64,000 bases of DNA from Variovorax sp. PAMC 28711 (GCF_001577265.1 NZ_CP014517.1:3322501-3386500); one strand, 5' to 3'; shown: positions 47,869 to 59,460, counted from the stretch's first letter. Numbers and translations are program-made. Notes: generated by a model not told the origin, from the sequence alone.

Positions 47869-48378
47869 ATGCAAGCTGAATGGATTGTGGTGATGGGGGT
47901 GTCAGGCTGTGGCAAGTCCACGCTCGGCGCAGCGGTGGCCGACGCGGTGACGCTGCCGATGATCGAAGGCGACGACTTTCATTCGCCCGCCAACGTTGCG
48001 AAGATGAGCGCCGGCACGCCGCTCACCGACGAAGACCGCGCCGGCTGGCTCGACACATTGGGCCGACAGCTCGCGGCGCATCCTCGAGGCGCAGTGCTCG
48101 CCTGCTCGGCGCTGAAGCGCGTCTACCGAGAGCGCCTTCGCGCAGCCGTGCCCGGCTTGCGCTTCGTCTTCATGGCGCTCACGCCCGAAGAGGCGCAGCG
48201 TCGCGTGTCCGCCCGCACCGAGCACATGTTCCCGGCGAGCCTGGTCGCCAATCAGTTCGCGACGCTTGAATCGCCGGTCAGTGAAGCGGGCGTGTTCACC
48301 GTGGACGCGACCGGGCCGCTGGCGCACTTGGTTGCCGAAGTGTGTGCCTGGGTCGTCGAAGGCCCGGTCAGCCGATGA
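47869..48378 (+). CDS. gntK: Gluconokinase
   Basis: 169 residues, the size of thermoresistant gluconokinases (GntK/IdnK). P-loop VMGVSGCGKSTLG at about 8-20, then EGDDFHSPANVAKMSAGTPL, DEDRAGWLDTL, and LACSALKRVYRERLR, all family signatures. It phosphorylates gluconate to 6-phosphogluconate, the substrate of the convergent gnd gene, whose 3' end overlaps this one by 11 bases. Confidence 0.94.
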   Translation: MQAEWIVVMGVSGCGKSTLGAAVADAVTLPMIEGDDFHSPANVAKMSAGTPLTDEDRAGWLDTLGRQLAAHPRGAVLACSALKRVYRERLRAAVPGLRFVFMALTPEEAQRRVSARTEHMFPASLVANQFATLESPVSEAGVFTVDATGPLAHLVAEVCAWVVEGPVSR

Positions 48379-49807
48379 CTTCAGGCCATTCGGTGTGGAA
48401 GAACTGGCCTTCGGGCTTGTCGATGCGCTCGTACGTGTGGGCACCGAAGAAGTCGCGCTGCGCCTGCAAGAGGTTCGCGGGCAGGCGCTCCGATCGGTAG
48501 CTGTCGTAGTAGGCGAGCGATGCGCTGAAGGCCGGCACCGGGATGCCGTTGCTCACCGCCAGCGCCACCACTTCGCGCCAGTTCTGCTGCGTGCTGTTGA
48601 GCAGGTCCTTGAAGAAAGGCGCGAGCATCAGGTTCACCAGCGCGGGGTCGGTGCGGTAGGCGTCGGTGATGCGGTTCAGGAAGCGCGCGCGGATGATGCA
48701 GCCGCCGCGCCAGATCGACGCGATGCCGCCGAAGTCCAGGCCCCATTGCTTTTTCTCGCCCATCGTCTTGATGAGGTCGAAGCCCTGCGTGTAGCTGATC
48801 ACCTTGGAGGCGTAGAGCGCGTCGTGCACCTTGGCGACCAGATCCTTCTTCGCCGCGCTCAGGTCAGGCTTCGGGCCCTGCAGCTGCTGGCTCGCGACCA
48901 CGCGCTGCTTCTTCTGCGACGACAGCACGCGCGCTTCGACCGCGGCGTTGATGGTGCTGATGACCACCGCCTGCTCGGCCGCGTTGATCAGCGTCCACTG
49001 GCCGGTGCCCTTCTGGCCGGCCTTGTCGAGGATCATGTCGACGAGCGGCTTGCCGGTCTCGGGGTCTTTCTGCTCCAGCGCCTTGCCAGTGATCTGGATC
49101 AGGTAGCTCTGCAGGTCGCCTTCGTTCCACTCGTTGAAGATGGCGGCCATCTCGTCGGTGCTGAAGCCCGCGGCCTTGAACAGGCTGTAGGCCTCGCAGA
49201 TCAGCTGCATGTCGCCGTACTCGATGCCGTTGTGGATCATCTTCACGTAGTGGCCCGCGCCGCCCGGGCCGATGTGGATCACGCAGGGCTGGCCGTCGAC
49301 CTTGGCGGCGATCGCCTCGAAGATCGGCTTCATCACTTCCCAGGTCGAGGCCGGGCCGCCCGGCATGATCGACGGACCCTTGCGCGCACCTTCCTCGCCG
49401 CCCGACACGCCCGCACCGATGAAGCGCAGACCCTTGGTCTGCAGGTACGCGTCGCGGCGCTCGGTGTCGGTGTAGAGGCTGTTGCCGCCGTCGATGACGA
49501 TGTCGTCCTTGTCGAGCAACGGGATGAGCTGCTCGATCACCTGATCGACCGGCGCGCCAGCCTTCACCATGATCTGGATCTTGCGGGGCAGCGCCAGGCT
49601 CTGCACGAAGGCTTCGAGCGTGTCGTAGCCCTGGATCTTCTTGCCCTTGTTCTTCGCGACGAACTCGTCGGTCTTGTCGGTGGTGCGGTTGAACACGCTG
49701 ACCTGGAAGCCGCGGCTTTCCACGTTCAGCACCAGGTTTTGGCCCATCACGGCGAGGCCGATCAGTCCGAAGTCGCTCTTCTTGTCGCTGGAGGGGGTGG
49801 TGCTCAT
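48368..49807 (-). CDS. gnd: 6-phosphogluconate dehydrogenase, NADP-dependent, decarboxylating
   Basis: 479 residues. The Rossmann start DFGLIGLAVMGQNLVLNVES and the NADP-type VFNRTTDK are followed by IDGGNSLYTDTERR, the signature GAGVSGGEEGARKGPSIMPG, and the substrate lysine region HYVKMIHNGIEYGDMQLICE. It oxidises 6-phosphogluconate to ribulose-5-phosphate and CO2 with NADPH production. With gluconokinase opposite, this gives a direct gluconate to pentose-phosphate route. Intact. Confidence 0.97.
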   Translation of the reverse strand: MSTTPSSDKKSDFGLIGLAVMGQNLVLNVESRGFQVSVFNRTTDKTDEFVAKNKGKKIQGYDTLEAFVQSLALPRKIQIMVKAGAPVDQVIEQLIPLLDKDDIVIDGGNSLYTDTERRDAYLQTKGLRFIGAGVSGGEEGARKGPSIMPGGPASTWEVMKPIFEAIAAKVDGQPCVIHIGPGGAGHYVKMIHNGIEYGDMQLICEAYSLFKAAGFSTDEMAAIFNEWNEGDLQSYLIQITGKALEQKDPETGKPLVDMILDKAGQKGTGQWTLINAAEQAVVISTINAAVEARVLSSQKKQRVVASQQLQGPKPDLSAAKKDLVAKVHDALYASKVISYTQGFDLIKTMGEKKQWGLDFGGIASIWRGGCIIRARFLNRITDAYRTDPALVNLMLAPFFKDLLNSTQQNWREVVALAVSNGIPVPAFSASLAYYDSYRSERLPANLLQAQRDFFGAHTYERIDKPEGQFFHTEWPEVIG

Positions 49808-49880
49808 GGTGTCTTTCGTGCGGAGCGCTGCGGCGCTCGGGGTGGAACTCAGCCGGACATTCTGCCGGGCCGCGCAAAAC

Positions 49881-51329
49881 CTACCGGACGGCGTGGCCGC
49901 TCACCCGCGCACCCGCATCGCGCGGCAGCCGGACCGAATCGATGAGTGCCAGCAACGCGAGCACCGTGACGAGCCCGAGCGCGATGCGGAAGTCGGCCAC
50001 GCCGGGGTGGCCGGCATGGCCGGTGAAGCGTTCGGCGATGCCGAGCGCGATGGCGCCGAAGGCGATGCCGATGCCCGCCGACAGCTGCTGGAACATGCTG
50101 AAGAGCGTGGTCGCGCCGCTGGTCTGCGCGGGCGTGGTGTCGCAGAAGGCGAGCGTGTTGAAGGCGGTGAACTGCATCGAGCGGCACAGGCCGCTGAAGA
50201 CCATCACGGCGACCATGAGCGCCAGCGGCGTCGAGGGCGACAACAGCGCGCAGGCCGCGAAGCCGACCGCGACCAGCAAGCCATTGACCAGCAAGGTGCC
50301 GCGAAAACCCAGCCGACGCATCACGAAGCTGGTGGCCGGCTTCATGCCCAGGTTGCCCGCGAACAGCGCCAGCATCAGGAAGCCCGAGGCGATCATGCTG
50401 AAGCCGAAGGCGAGCTGGAACATCAGCGGCAGCAGGAACGGCGCGGTGCTGATCGCGATGCGAAACAGCGAGCCGCCCACCACCGACACGCGAAAGGTCT
50501 GCACGCCGAACACCGAGAGATCGACCAGCGGATGCGGCGTGCGGCGCAGGTGCCACAGCGCATAGGCCAGCGCGGCCAGGCCGCCCGCGGTGAAGCTGCC
50601 GGCCTGGGGCCAGTCGATCGCCGCATGGCTCATGCGGTCGAGCCCGTACATGAGTGCGGCGAGGCCCGCGCCACTGGCGACGAAACCGCGCCAGTCGAAC
50701 GGCCGCTGCCGGCCCGGTGCGCCGTCGATCCAGCGCAGCGCGAGCACCAGCGCCACCGCGCCGAGTGGCACGTTCAGAAAGAAGATCCAGTGCCAGCTCC
50801 AGGTGCTCGCGATCCAGCCGCCGAGCGGCGGCCCGAGCACCGGCGCGGCGAGGCCGGGCCAGGTGATGGTGGCGATGGCCTTGACCAGTCCGCTCTTGGG
50901 CGTGCTGCGCAACACCACGAGCCGGCCCACCGGCACCATCAACGCGCCGCCGACGCCCTGCAGGATGCGCGCTGCGACGAAGACCGGCAGGCTCTCTGCC
51001 AAGCCGCACGCCACCGAGGCGAGCGTGAACAGCAACACCGCAGACGCGAACACCTGGCGCGGCCCGAAGCGGTCGGCCACCCACCCGCTGACCGGGATGA
51101 ACACCGCCAGCGCGAGCAGGTAGGCGCTGATGCCGATCGACAACGCGACCGGCGCCACGCCGAAGCTCTGCGCCATCGCGGGCACGGCCGTGGTGATGAC
51201 GGTGGCGTCCAGGTTCTCCATGAAGAACGCGGCGGCGACCAGCCAGGCGATGAGCCGGCCGCGCTTCGGGTCGATGCCGGGGTCGGCGTTGGCGTCCGCT
51301 GCAGGGGGCGGTGAGGGGCGGGCGGTCAT
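49881..51329 (-). CDS. MFS transporter, DHA2 (EmrB/QacA) family
   Basis: 482 residues with about 14 hydrophobic segments. Typical DHA2 motifs: FMENLDATVITTAVPAMAQS (motif D1 region), GWVADRFGPRQVF (motif A), ILQGVGGALMVPVGRLVV (motif B) and GLAAPVLGPPLGGWI (motif C). These are proton-driven drug or metabolite exporters of the inner membrane; no membrane-fusion partner gene (EmrA type) is adjacent. ATG 51329 is preferred over the in-frame GTG three codons upstream. Substrate unknown. Confidence 0.9.
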   Translation of the reverse strand: MTARPSPPPAADANADPGIDPKRGRLIAWLVAAAFFMENLDATVITTAVPAMAQSFGVAPVALSIGISAYLLALAVFIPVSGWVADRFGPRQVFASAVLLFTLASVACGLAESLPVFVAARILQGVGGALMVPVGRLVVLRSTPKSGLVKAIATITWPGLAAPVLGPPLGGWIASTWSWHWIFFLNVPLGAVALVLALRWIDGAPGRQRPFDWRGFVASGAGLAALMYGLDRMSHAAIDWPQAGSFTAGGLAALAYALWHLRRTPHPLVDLSVFGVQTFRVSVVGGSLFRIAISTAPFLLPLMFQLAFGFSMIASGFLMLALFAGNLGMKPATSFVMRRLGFRGTLLVNGLLVAVGFAACALLSPSTPLALMVAVMVFSGLCRSMQFTAFNTLAFCDTTPAQTSGATTLFSMFQQLSAGIGIAFGAIALGIAERFTGHAGHPGVADFRIALGLVTVLALLALIDSVRLPRDAGARVSGHAVR

Positions 51330-51409
51330 GGGCCGCACAGCATAGCCAACGGAACTGACTTAACCTCGCCGATCCCGCCCAGCGCCCTGGACGCCACCCC
51401 ATCGATCCC

Positions 51410-52786
51410 GTGACAGCGACGACGCCCATCTCACCCACACCCCTGCCCAGCGCAAGCGCAGCCGTCAGCTTCGGCGAAGCCTTTCGCTTCTGGCTCAAGC
51501 TCGGCTTCATCAGCTTCGGCGGGCCCGCCGGGCAGATCGCGATCATGCACACCGAGCTGGTGGAGCGACGTCGCTGGATCAGCGAAAAGCGCTTTTTGCA
51601 CGCGCTCAACTACTGCATGCTGCTGCCCGGCCCGGAGGCGCAACAGCTGGCGACCTACATCGGCTGGTTGATGCACCGCACGCGCGGCGGCATCGTGGCA
51701 GGCGCGCTGTTCGTGCTGCCGTCGCTGTTCATCCTCATTGCGCTGTCGTGGGTCTACCTGCGCTTCGGCGACGTGCCCTGGGTGGCCGGTTTTTTCTACG
51801 GCATCAAACCGGCCGTGACGGCGCTGGTGCTGCATGCCGCCCACCGCATCGGCACGCGCGCGCTGAAGAACGGCTGGATGTGGGGCATCGCGGCGGCGGC
51901 GTTCGTTGCGATCTTCGCGTTCAACACGCCGTTTCCGGCGATCGTGCTGGCTGCCGCACTGATCGGTCATTTCGGCGCGCGCTGGGCGCCCGGTGTGTTC
52001 GCGCTTGGCGGCGGCCACGGCGCGGCGCGCCATGACTACGGACCGGCCTTGATCGACGACGACACCCCGACGCCGCCGCACGCGCGTTTCTCGCGCCGTC
52101 ACCTGGTCAAGGTGCTGGCTGTCGGGCTGGGTCTGTGGTTTGCCGCGATGGCGGTGCTGCTGGCGACGCAGGGCGTGCACGGCACGCTCACGCAGATGGG
52201 CTGGTTCTTCACCAAGGCCGCGATGCTCACCTTCGGCGGCGCCTACGCGGTTCTGCCCTACGTGTACCAGGGCGCGGTCGAGCGGCACCAGTGGCTGTCG
52301 GGCACGCAAATGATCGACGGGCTTGCGCTCGGCGAGACAACGCCCGGCCCGCTCATCATGGTGGTGGCTTTCGTGGGCTTCGTCGGCGGCTGGATCCACC
52401 AGGTGCTCGGACCCGACGCGGTCTTCGCGGGTGCGGCGTTGGCGGCCACCGTGGTGACCTTCTTCACCTTCCTGCCGTCCTTCGTCTTCGTTCTTGCGGG
52501 CGGACCGGCGATAGAGGCGACACACGGCAAGCTGGGTTTCACCGCGCCGTTGTCGGCGATCACCGCCGCGGTGGTCGGCGTGATCGTCAACCTCGCGCTC
52601 TTCTTCGCGTACCACGTGCTGTGGCCGCAAGGCTTCGGCGGGCGCTTCGATCTTGCCGCCAGCACGATCACCGTGGCAGCGACGATCGCGCTGTTCCGCT
52701 TCAATGTCGGCGTGCTGCCGCTGATCGCCGTCTGCGGGCTGATCGGCGTCGCGCTTCGCTTTTTTCAGATCAGCGGCGGGTCCTGA
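51410..52786 (+). CDS. chrA: Chromate efflux transporter ChrA
   Basis: 458 residues, a bidomain (long-chain) ChrA: the two homologous halves start [20 protein letters not shown] and [20 protein letters not shown], each followed by the family's [16 protein letters not shown] or [19 protein letters not shown] motif. About ten hydrophobic segments. It exports chromate (CHR superfamily). GTG 51410 is the start, since no ATG lies before the conserved region. The 3' end overlaps the convergent katE end by 22 bases. Confidence 0.93.
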   Translation: MTATTPISPTPLPSASAAVSFGEAFRFWLKLGFISFGGPAGQIAIMHTELVERRRWISEKRFLHALNYCMLLPGPEAQQLATYIGWLMHRTRGGIVAGALFVLPSLFILIALSWVYLRFGDVPWVAGFFYGIKPAVTALVLHAAHRIGTRALKNGWMWGIAAAAFVAIFAFNTPFPAIVLAAALIGHFGARWAPGVFALGGGHGAARHDYGPALIDDDTPTPPHARFSRRHLVKVLAVGLGLWFAAMAVLLATQGVHGTLTQMGWFFTKAAMLTFGGAYAVLPYVYQGAVERHQWLSGTQMIDGLALGETTPGPLIMVVAFVGFVGGWIHQVLGPDAVFAGAALAATVVTFFTFLPSFVFVLAGGPAIEATHGKLGFTAPLSAITAAVVGVIVNLALFFAYHVLWPQGFGGRFDLAASTITVAATIALFRFNVGVLPLIAVCGLIGVALRFFQISGGS

Positions 52787-55172
52787 TCGCGGTCGGTGTG
52801 GCGGTGCAGGGCGATCGCTTCGATGAAGGTCGCGATCGCCTGACCCTCGATGTCGGCGGCGTCGGCAAAGATCAAGCCGGTGTCCGGCGCGCCCGATGGC
52901 AGGTTGGCCTGGATGCCGACCTTGTCGGTCAAGGCCTTCGAGGCGCCGAGCACCAGCAGCGTCTTGCAATGACGGTAGGTGTTGACGATGAACTCGGTCG
53001 TGTTGCCCACGCGTGCGAGCAGTTCCACCGCCGCTTTGCCGTCGGGCAGCGCGATCGCGTCGAACAGCACGGGTGGCGTGTTCTCGAGCGACGCGTCGGC
53101 TTCGAGCGTGTCGCCCTCCGCGGTGCTGATCGTGCCGAGGCGCGGCGCGACGATGCGGGCCACGGCGCCGGCCTCGACCAGTGCCGCCTGCAGCGCAGCG
53201 ATCGACTTTCCTTCGACGCCGTTCGCCACCAGGATCGCGATCTTGCGCGTGCGGATGCCACCGTCGCCGGGGCGCGCGGTCAACGACAGCGAGGTCGATG
53301 CGCGCACCTCGGCGGGCTGCGGCATGTCGAGCGCCTTCGGCATCGCCGCCGGCACGGCCATCCCCAGGCCTTCGGCCACGCGCTGAGCCAGGTCGTCCGC
53401 CACGTTGGCCAGGCCGGAGAGCATGCGTTCGCGAATCGCCGGCACGGTGAGCTTGCTCAACTCGAAGCGAAAGCCGCCGACGATGTGCGCCTTTTCCCAA
53501 TCGGTCTGGCTTTCCCAGAACAGGGTCGCCTGCTGGTAATGCTCCGCGAACTTCTCGGGCTTGCCGCGCAGCTTGTGCGCATCTTCGACAGGCGCCGGGA
53601 ACGACACGAAGCCTTTCGGCCCGGCCTGGAACGGGCTGCCGCCCGCCAGCGAGTTCGGCTCGTAGGCCACGCGGCCGCGATGGATCGCCTGGCGCTTGAT
53701 GCCGTCACGCTGGTTGTTGTTGACCGGCGCGATCGGCGAGTTGATCGGGATCTCGTGGAAGTTCGCGCCGCCCAGTCGCGTGATCTGCGTGTCCTTGTAC
53801 GAGTGGATGCGCCCGGCCAGCAGCGGGTCGTTGCTGAAATCGATGCCGGGCACCACGTGCGCCGTGCAGAACGCGACCTGCTCGGTCTCCGCGAAAAAAT
53901 TGTCCGGATTGCGGTCGAGCACCATGCGGCCGACGATCTGCACCGGCACCAGTTCTTCGGGATCAGCTTGGTCGAATCGAGGATGTCGAAGCTCCAGTTC
54001 TCGGCCTCTTCCTCGGTGAAGACCTGCAGGCCGAGTTCCCATTCAGGGTACTCGCCGGCTTCGATGGCTTCCCACAGGTCGCGGCGATGAAAGTCGGCGT
54101 CGGCGCCCTGGATCTTCGCGGCCTCGTCCCAGACCAGCGAGTGGGTACCGAGCTTCGGCTTCCAGTGGAACTTGACGAACTTGCTCTCGCCCTGCGCGTT
54201 GACCATGCGGAAGCTGTGCACGCCAAAGCCTTCCATCATCCGGTAGCTGCGTGGCAGCGCGCGGTCGCTCATCGTCCACAGCAGCATGTGCGTGGATTCC
54301 GGGCTCAGCGATACGAAATCCCAGAAGGTGTCGTGCGCGCTGGCCGCCTGCGGCATCGCGTTGTGCGGCTCAGGCTTCACTGCATGGATGAGGTCTGGGA
54401 ACTTCATCGCATCCTGGATGAAGAACACCGGCATGTTGTTGCCGACCAGATCCCAATTGCCTTCGTCGGTGTAGAACTTCACGGCGAAGCCGCGCACGTC
54501 GCGGGCGGTGTCGACCGAGCCGCGTTCGCCGGCCACTGTCGAGAAGCGCACGAACACCGGCGTGACCTTGCCGCCTTGCTGGAACGGCGCCGCACGGGTC
54601 AGATCGGTGCGCGCTTCGTAGGCCTCGAAAAAGCCGTGCGCCGCCGAGCCGCGCGCATGCACGATGCGCTCGGGAATGCGCTCATGGTCGAAGTTGGTGA
54701 TCTTCTCGCGGAGGATGAAATCCTCCAGCAGCGCGGGGCCGCGCAAGCCGGCCTTCAGCGAGTTCTGGTTGTCCGCGATCAACACGCCCTGGTTGGTGGT
54801 GAGCGGCTGGCCGCTGCCATCGGCGCGCACGCGCTCGAGCGGCGCGATGGTGTGGTTCACGCCGGGCGTGGCGGCGTTGCCGGTTTTGGCCGAGACGTTG
54901 GCTTCGCTCAGCGTGCTGGCGCCGACGGCTGGCGAGGGCGGTTCGGCGGTCAGGCCGACGGGCGGCGCGATCGCGTGGTCGACCCCATGGTCCAACGCGG
55001 TGTTGGTGTTGAACGGCATGGAGGCGACGAGCGTCTGGGTATCTGCCTTTTGCTGGGCCAGTGCATCGTTGCCTGCATCGCCGGGATGCGAAGGGCCGCT
55101 GGCGGTGTTGCGGGCGGCGGATTTCGCATCCGTCTTGCTTTTCGAAAGGGTCGTTTTTTTGGCGGAGGCCAT
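52765..55172 (-). CDS. katE: Large-subunit catalase HPII, one-base frameshift as sequenced
   Basis: Restored length 802 residues. A Lys/Ser/Thr/Ala-rich N-terminal extension (about 1-120) precedes the catalase core: [20 protein letters not shown] with the haem-pocket His, [20 protein letters not shown] with the Asn, and [13 protein letters not shown] with the proximal Tyr. A C-terminal flavodoxin/DJ-1-like domain ([20 protein letters not shown] onward) is typical of large HPII catalases. The frame breaks at DSTKLIP / [11 protein letters not shown]; one extra base in the three-base run at 53959-53961 repairs it. No catalase partner nearby; an own promoter should lie in the 171 bp upstream. Confidence 0.92.
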
Positions 55173-55343
55173 GGTGCGTTTGTCCGGTGGGGTTCATGTT
55201 TCCGCGGACGGCCGTCAACGGAGAAAAAGAACCGTACGAGCCCACTTCACAGGCTGTTGTCGGACGGCGCCGCCATTGCCGTGGTCAAGCGCTGACAACT
55301 GCCAGATGGCAGGTCGTGGCGGCGCGGTCGCGCTGCCGAATGC

Positions 55344-55964
55344 TCAGCCTTCCGAAGGGCGGCGCCGCGTTTCGAGGGCGTCGTACACGCAGATTGAAGC
55401 GTATGCGTCGTTTGCCGCATAGCGCATCTGCGCCTCGGTGAGCTGCTTGTTGGCCCAGTTCGAGGTGGTCGCCTTGCGCGACTTCAGGAAGCGGCGGTTG
55501 AACACCAAAGCCACCGCCGACTTCACGCCGACCGATTTGCGATACCCCTTCCGCCGGAATTCGTTGTCGATGTCGAACACCGCCTGGGGCTCGACGCCCA
55601 GCTTGTTGCGGATGAGCGTGAGGTCGGTCGACAGACCGAAGCCGACCTTGGTCAGCGCCCGCGACGCAATGAGTTCGGCCAGCGTCGCGTTGCATTCGGT
55701 GCGATGCAACTGGAACAGCCAGGCGGTGTCCAGCGTCGAAAACTGCACCACGTGCGGGCCGGTGTTGACCTCGTTCTTCGCGAAGGTCGGCTTCGATTCG
55801 GTGTCGAAGCCGACGATGCCGGCGGCCAGCATCGCCACCGCGGCACGCTCGGCCTCCTCGGCGGTCGTCACCATCACGATGTCGGGCAGGTCGAGACCCT
55901 CGAAGGCATCGAGCAGGGCGATGTCTTCTTTTTCGGGGATGGGCGGCAGTGCGGGGGTGTTCAA
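55344..55964 (-). CDS. 3'-5' exonuclease domain protein (RNase D / DEDD superfamily)
   Basis: 206 residues. Exo I motif IVGFDTESKPTF with the Asp-x-Glu pair, Exo II near VGFGLSTDLTLI, and Exo III in MRYAANDAYASICVYDAL with Tyr and Asp, so all DEDDy acidic residues are present. The HRDC domain of RNase D is lacking. It could act on RNA or DNA. It starts 15 bp after the S-formylglutathione hydrolase stop and so is probably the last gene of the frm operon, an unexplained companion. Confidence 0.85.
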   Translation of the reverse strand: MNTPALPPIPEKEDIALLDAFEGLDLPDIVMVTTAEEAERAAVAMLAAGIVGFDTESKPTFAKNEVNTGPHVVQFSTLDTAWLFQLHRTECNATLAELIASRALTKVGFGLSTDLTLIRNKLGVEPQAVFDIDNEFRRKGYRKSVGVKSAVALVFNRRFLKSRKATTSNWANKQLTEAQMRYAANDAYASICVYDALETRRRPSEG

Positions 55965-55979
55965 GGAGCGGCTTTCTTT

Positions 55980-56867
55980 TCAGGGCTGGCGGGCAGCGGG
56001 ACGCCCGATCGCGCCGTTCAGGATCTGCGCGTGGTGCGCGAGGTGGTCGGCCATGAAGCTCTGGACGAAGTAGTAGCCGTGGTCGTAGCCTTCGTGCCGG
56101 CGCAGCGTGAGCGGCTGGCCGATCGCGCGGCAGGCGTCTTCGAGCAGGTGAGGATGCAGTTGTTCGGCGAGAAATTTGTCGGCCAGGCCCTGGTCGATCA
56201 GAATGCCCGCCGGGTAGGGCGCGACGGGCTGGTGCTGCATGAGCACCGTGGCGTCGTGCTCGATCCAGCGTGTGGTGTCGGCGCCGAGGTAGCCGGTGAA
56301 CGCCTTGTGGCCCCACGGGCACTGCGTCGGCGCGCAGATCGGCGCGAAGGCCGAGAGCGACTTGAAAAGCCCGGGATGCCGCAAGGCCAGCGTGAGCGCC
56401 CCGTGGCCGCCCATCGAGTGCCCGAAGACGCCGATGCGGTCGCCGTCGATCGGCAGCGTCTTCGCCAACAGCGGCAGCAGCTCGTCGACGAGATAGCTCT
56501 CCATGCGCCAATTCGGGGCCCACGGCGCCGCGGTGGCGTCGAGGTAAAAGCCGGCGCCGACGCCGAAGTCCCAACTCGTACTTTCGCCATCGATGTGGGC
56601 GCCGCGCGGGCTGGTGTCGGGCGCGATGAGCGCGATGCCGAGTTCGGCCGCGAGCCGCTGCGCCCCCGCCTTGACCATGAAGGTTTCTTCGTTGCAGGTG
56701 AGCCCGGCGAGGTAGAGCAACGCCGGCACCTTGCCGTGCTCGGCCTGCGGCGGCAGGTATGCCGCAAAGCGCATCGGCAGGCCGATCTCGCGCGAGGCGT
56801 GTTCATGAAAGTGCTGCACGCCGCCGAAGCTGCGGTGCGCTGAAAGTGTCTTGATGGAATCGGTCAT
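55980..56867 (-). CDS. frmB: S-formylglutathione hydrolase
   Basis: 295 residues, esterase D family. Landmarks: PALLYLAGLTCNEETFMVKA, APDTSPRGAHIDGE, the nucleophile elbow VFGHSMGGHGAL, IDQGLADKFLAEQLHPH with the Asp, and EGYDHGYYFVQSFMADH with the His. It splits S-formylglutathione to glutathione and formate, the second step of formaldehyde detoxification, right after frmA in the same operon (20-bp gap). Intact. Confidence 0.95.
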   Translation of the reverse strand: MTDSIKTLSAHRSFGGVQHFHEHASREIGLPMRFAAYLPPQAEHGKVPALLYLAGLTCNEETFMVKAGAQRLAAELGIALIAPDTSPRGAHIDGESTSWDFGVGAGFYLDATAAPWAPNWRMESYLVDELLPLLAKTLPIDGDRIGVFGHSMGGHGALTLALRHPGLFKSLSAFAPICAPTQCPWGHKAFTGYLGADTTRWIEHDATVLMQHQPVAPYPAGILIDQGLADKFLAEQLHPHLLEDACRAIGQPLTLRRHEGYDHGYYFVQSFMADHLAHHAQILNGAIGRPAARQP

Positions 56868-56887
56868 TGGGACTGGCGACCGGCGCT

Positions 56888-58333
<1,446 letters not shown>

Positions 58334-58335
58334 CT

Positions 58336-58352
58336 ATACCCCCCGGTAGTAT
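58336..58352. promoter_or_regulatory. FrmR operator
   Basis: ATACCCCCCGGTAGTAT is an A/T-flanked inverted repeat around a run of six C (six G on the coding strand of frmR), the RcnR/FrmR-type site (TACT or ATAC half sites flanking a G/C tract). It stands just before frmR, in the 91-bp region shared with the divergent aroQ. Confidence 0.75.
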
Positions 58353-58414
58353 GTGAACCACATGGAAGACGCACTCGCAGCGCCCTTAAGATGCGACCAC
58401 ATCCAGGTGACACC

Positions 58415-58873
58415 ATGAAGAAAATCCTAGTCTTGAACGGCCCCAATCTGAACCTGCTCGGCACCCGCGAACCGGCGCAGTACGGCCACGAAACGCTGGC
58501 CGACGTCGAGCGCATGTGCAAGGAGACGGGCGATGCACTCGGCGTCGCCATCGAGTGCCGTCAGTCGAACCACGAGGGCCAGCTGATCGACTGGATCCAC
58601 GAGGCCGGTCGCGAGATCGCCGCCGGCACCATGCTCGGCGTGGTCATGAACCCGGGCGCCTACACGCACACCTCGATCGCGCTGCACGACGCCATCAAGG
58701 GCGCCAGCGTGACGCTGATCGAACTGCACATCTCGAACGTGCATGCGCGGGAGACGTTTCGCCACCACTCCTTCATCTCGCCCGCGGCGCGCGGGATCAT
58801 CGTGGGGCTGGGCGTGAAAGGTTATCCGCTGGCGATCGAGGCGCTGGTGCGCTTGAGCGCGCCCACGGCGTAG
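58415..58873 (+). CDS. aroQ: 3-dehydroquinate dehydratase, type II
   Basis: 152 residues, the usual size. Landmarks: [20 protein letters not shown] with Tyr in [49 protein letters not shown] with the substrate-binding Asn-Pro-Gly-Ala, [11 protein letters not shown] and [19 protein letters not shown]. Third step of the shikimate pathway. ATG 58415 starts the conserved region, with AGGTGA five bases upstream. Divergent from frmR. Confidence 0.97.
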   Translation: MKKILVLNGPNLNLLGTREPAQYGHETLADVERMCKETGDALGVAIECRQSNHEGQLIDWIHEAGREIAAGTMLGVVMNPGAYTHTSIALHDAIKGASVTLIELHISNVHARETFRHHSFISPAARGIIVGLGVKGYPLAIEALVRLSAPTA

Positions 58874-59001
58874 CGCCCCTTGCACTGCTCGTAAACCACA
58901 TTTAGAAGCTCTCATTTCCGCGTGTGCCAAAATGCACAGGCGTTTTGGAGAGGCACTGGCACCGTCGCCGATTGAACCCCGGAAGCGTCCGGAATGATGC
59001 G

Positions 59002-59118
59002 ATGACCCAACTTTCCGTCCGTGCGCTCCTGGAGCGCGCATCGATTGCCATCGAAGAGGCCCTGAGCCGCGGCGTCGCTGGTCGACGTGAGCCAGACGCT
59101 GCTGCGGTCGACACATAA
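59002..59118 (+). CDS. Small hypothetical ORF
   Basis: 38 residues, TQLSVRALLERASIAIEEAL then an Arg-rich end. The N-terminal helix looks like protein but the tail does not. The following frame (59087-59293) overlaps and continues with better protein character, so the two may be one gene read through a frameshift (change of +1) or two separate small genes. No family recognised. Confidence 0.3.
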   Translation: MTQLSVRALLERASIAIEEALSRGVAGRREPDAAAVDT

Positions 59119-59293
59119 CGATTCCCCGGCAGCGCTCGCCGAGGAGTGGCGCATCCTGCTCGGGAATGTCAAGACCGCAGGCCGCTCCGCGCATCAGGCG
59201 GCACTGATCCTGTCCGCCGAGCGAGACCTCGCGGCTGCGCAGCGAGGCGGCGTTGTGTTGGACGCCGCGAAAGCGCACCACGCGGCGCACTGA
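59087..59293 (+). CDS. Small hypothetical protein
   Basis: 68 residues, mostly helical: SPAALAEEWRILLGNVKTAG then RSAHQAALILSAERDLAAAQ. Unknown family, no signal or membrane segment. Its TGA overlaps the ATG of the zinc-ribbon ORF by one base (TGATG 59291-59295), supporting real, coupled translation. Confidence 0.4.
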   Translation: MSQTLLRSTHNDSPAALAEEWRILLGNVKTAGRSAHQAALILSAERDLAAAQRGGVVLDAAKAHHAAH

Positions 59294-59460
59294 TGGGCAT
59301 CACCTGTCCGGCGTGCGGCACCGAGAACCGCTCGATCGCCAAGTGCGCAGTGCGAGGCGGTGCACCGGCAGCAACAGCTGATGGAAGAAAAACGCAACCC
59401 GACCGACACCGGCGCCTGAGCGACTTCGGCGCGGGCGGCGCCTCTAGCTCTGCCGCGTAG
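59293..59460 (+). CDS. Small zinc-ribbon-like protein
   Basis: 55 residues. GITCPACGTENRSIAK is a clear half zinc ribbon (Cys-x-x-Cys-Gly); the expected second Cys pair is not complete in this frame, but the +1 frame at 59351 reads CEAVHRQQQLMEEKRN and stops at 59418, before spoVR, so a small indel may have split a CPxC...CxxC ribbon protein. As it stands the 3' end overlaps the convergent spoVR by 17 bases. Confidence 0.4.
   Translation: MGITCPACGTENRSIAKCAVRGGAPAATADGRKTQPDRHRRLSDFGAGGASSSAA

Noticed and set aside
48266..49945. 559-codon plus-strand frame opposite gnd
   Set aside because: Antisense shadow of 6-phosphogluconate dehydrogenase with no recognisable motif.
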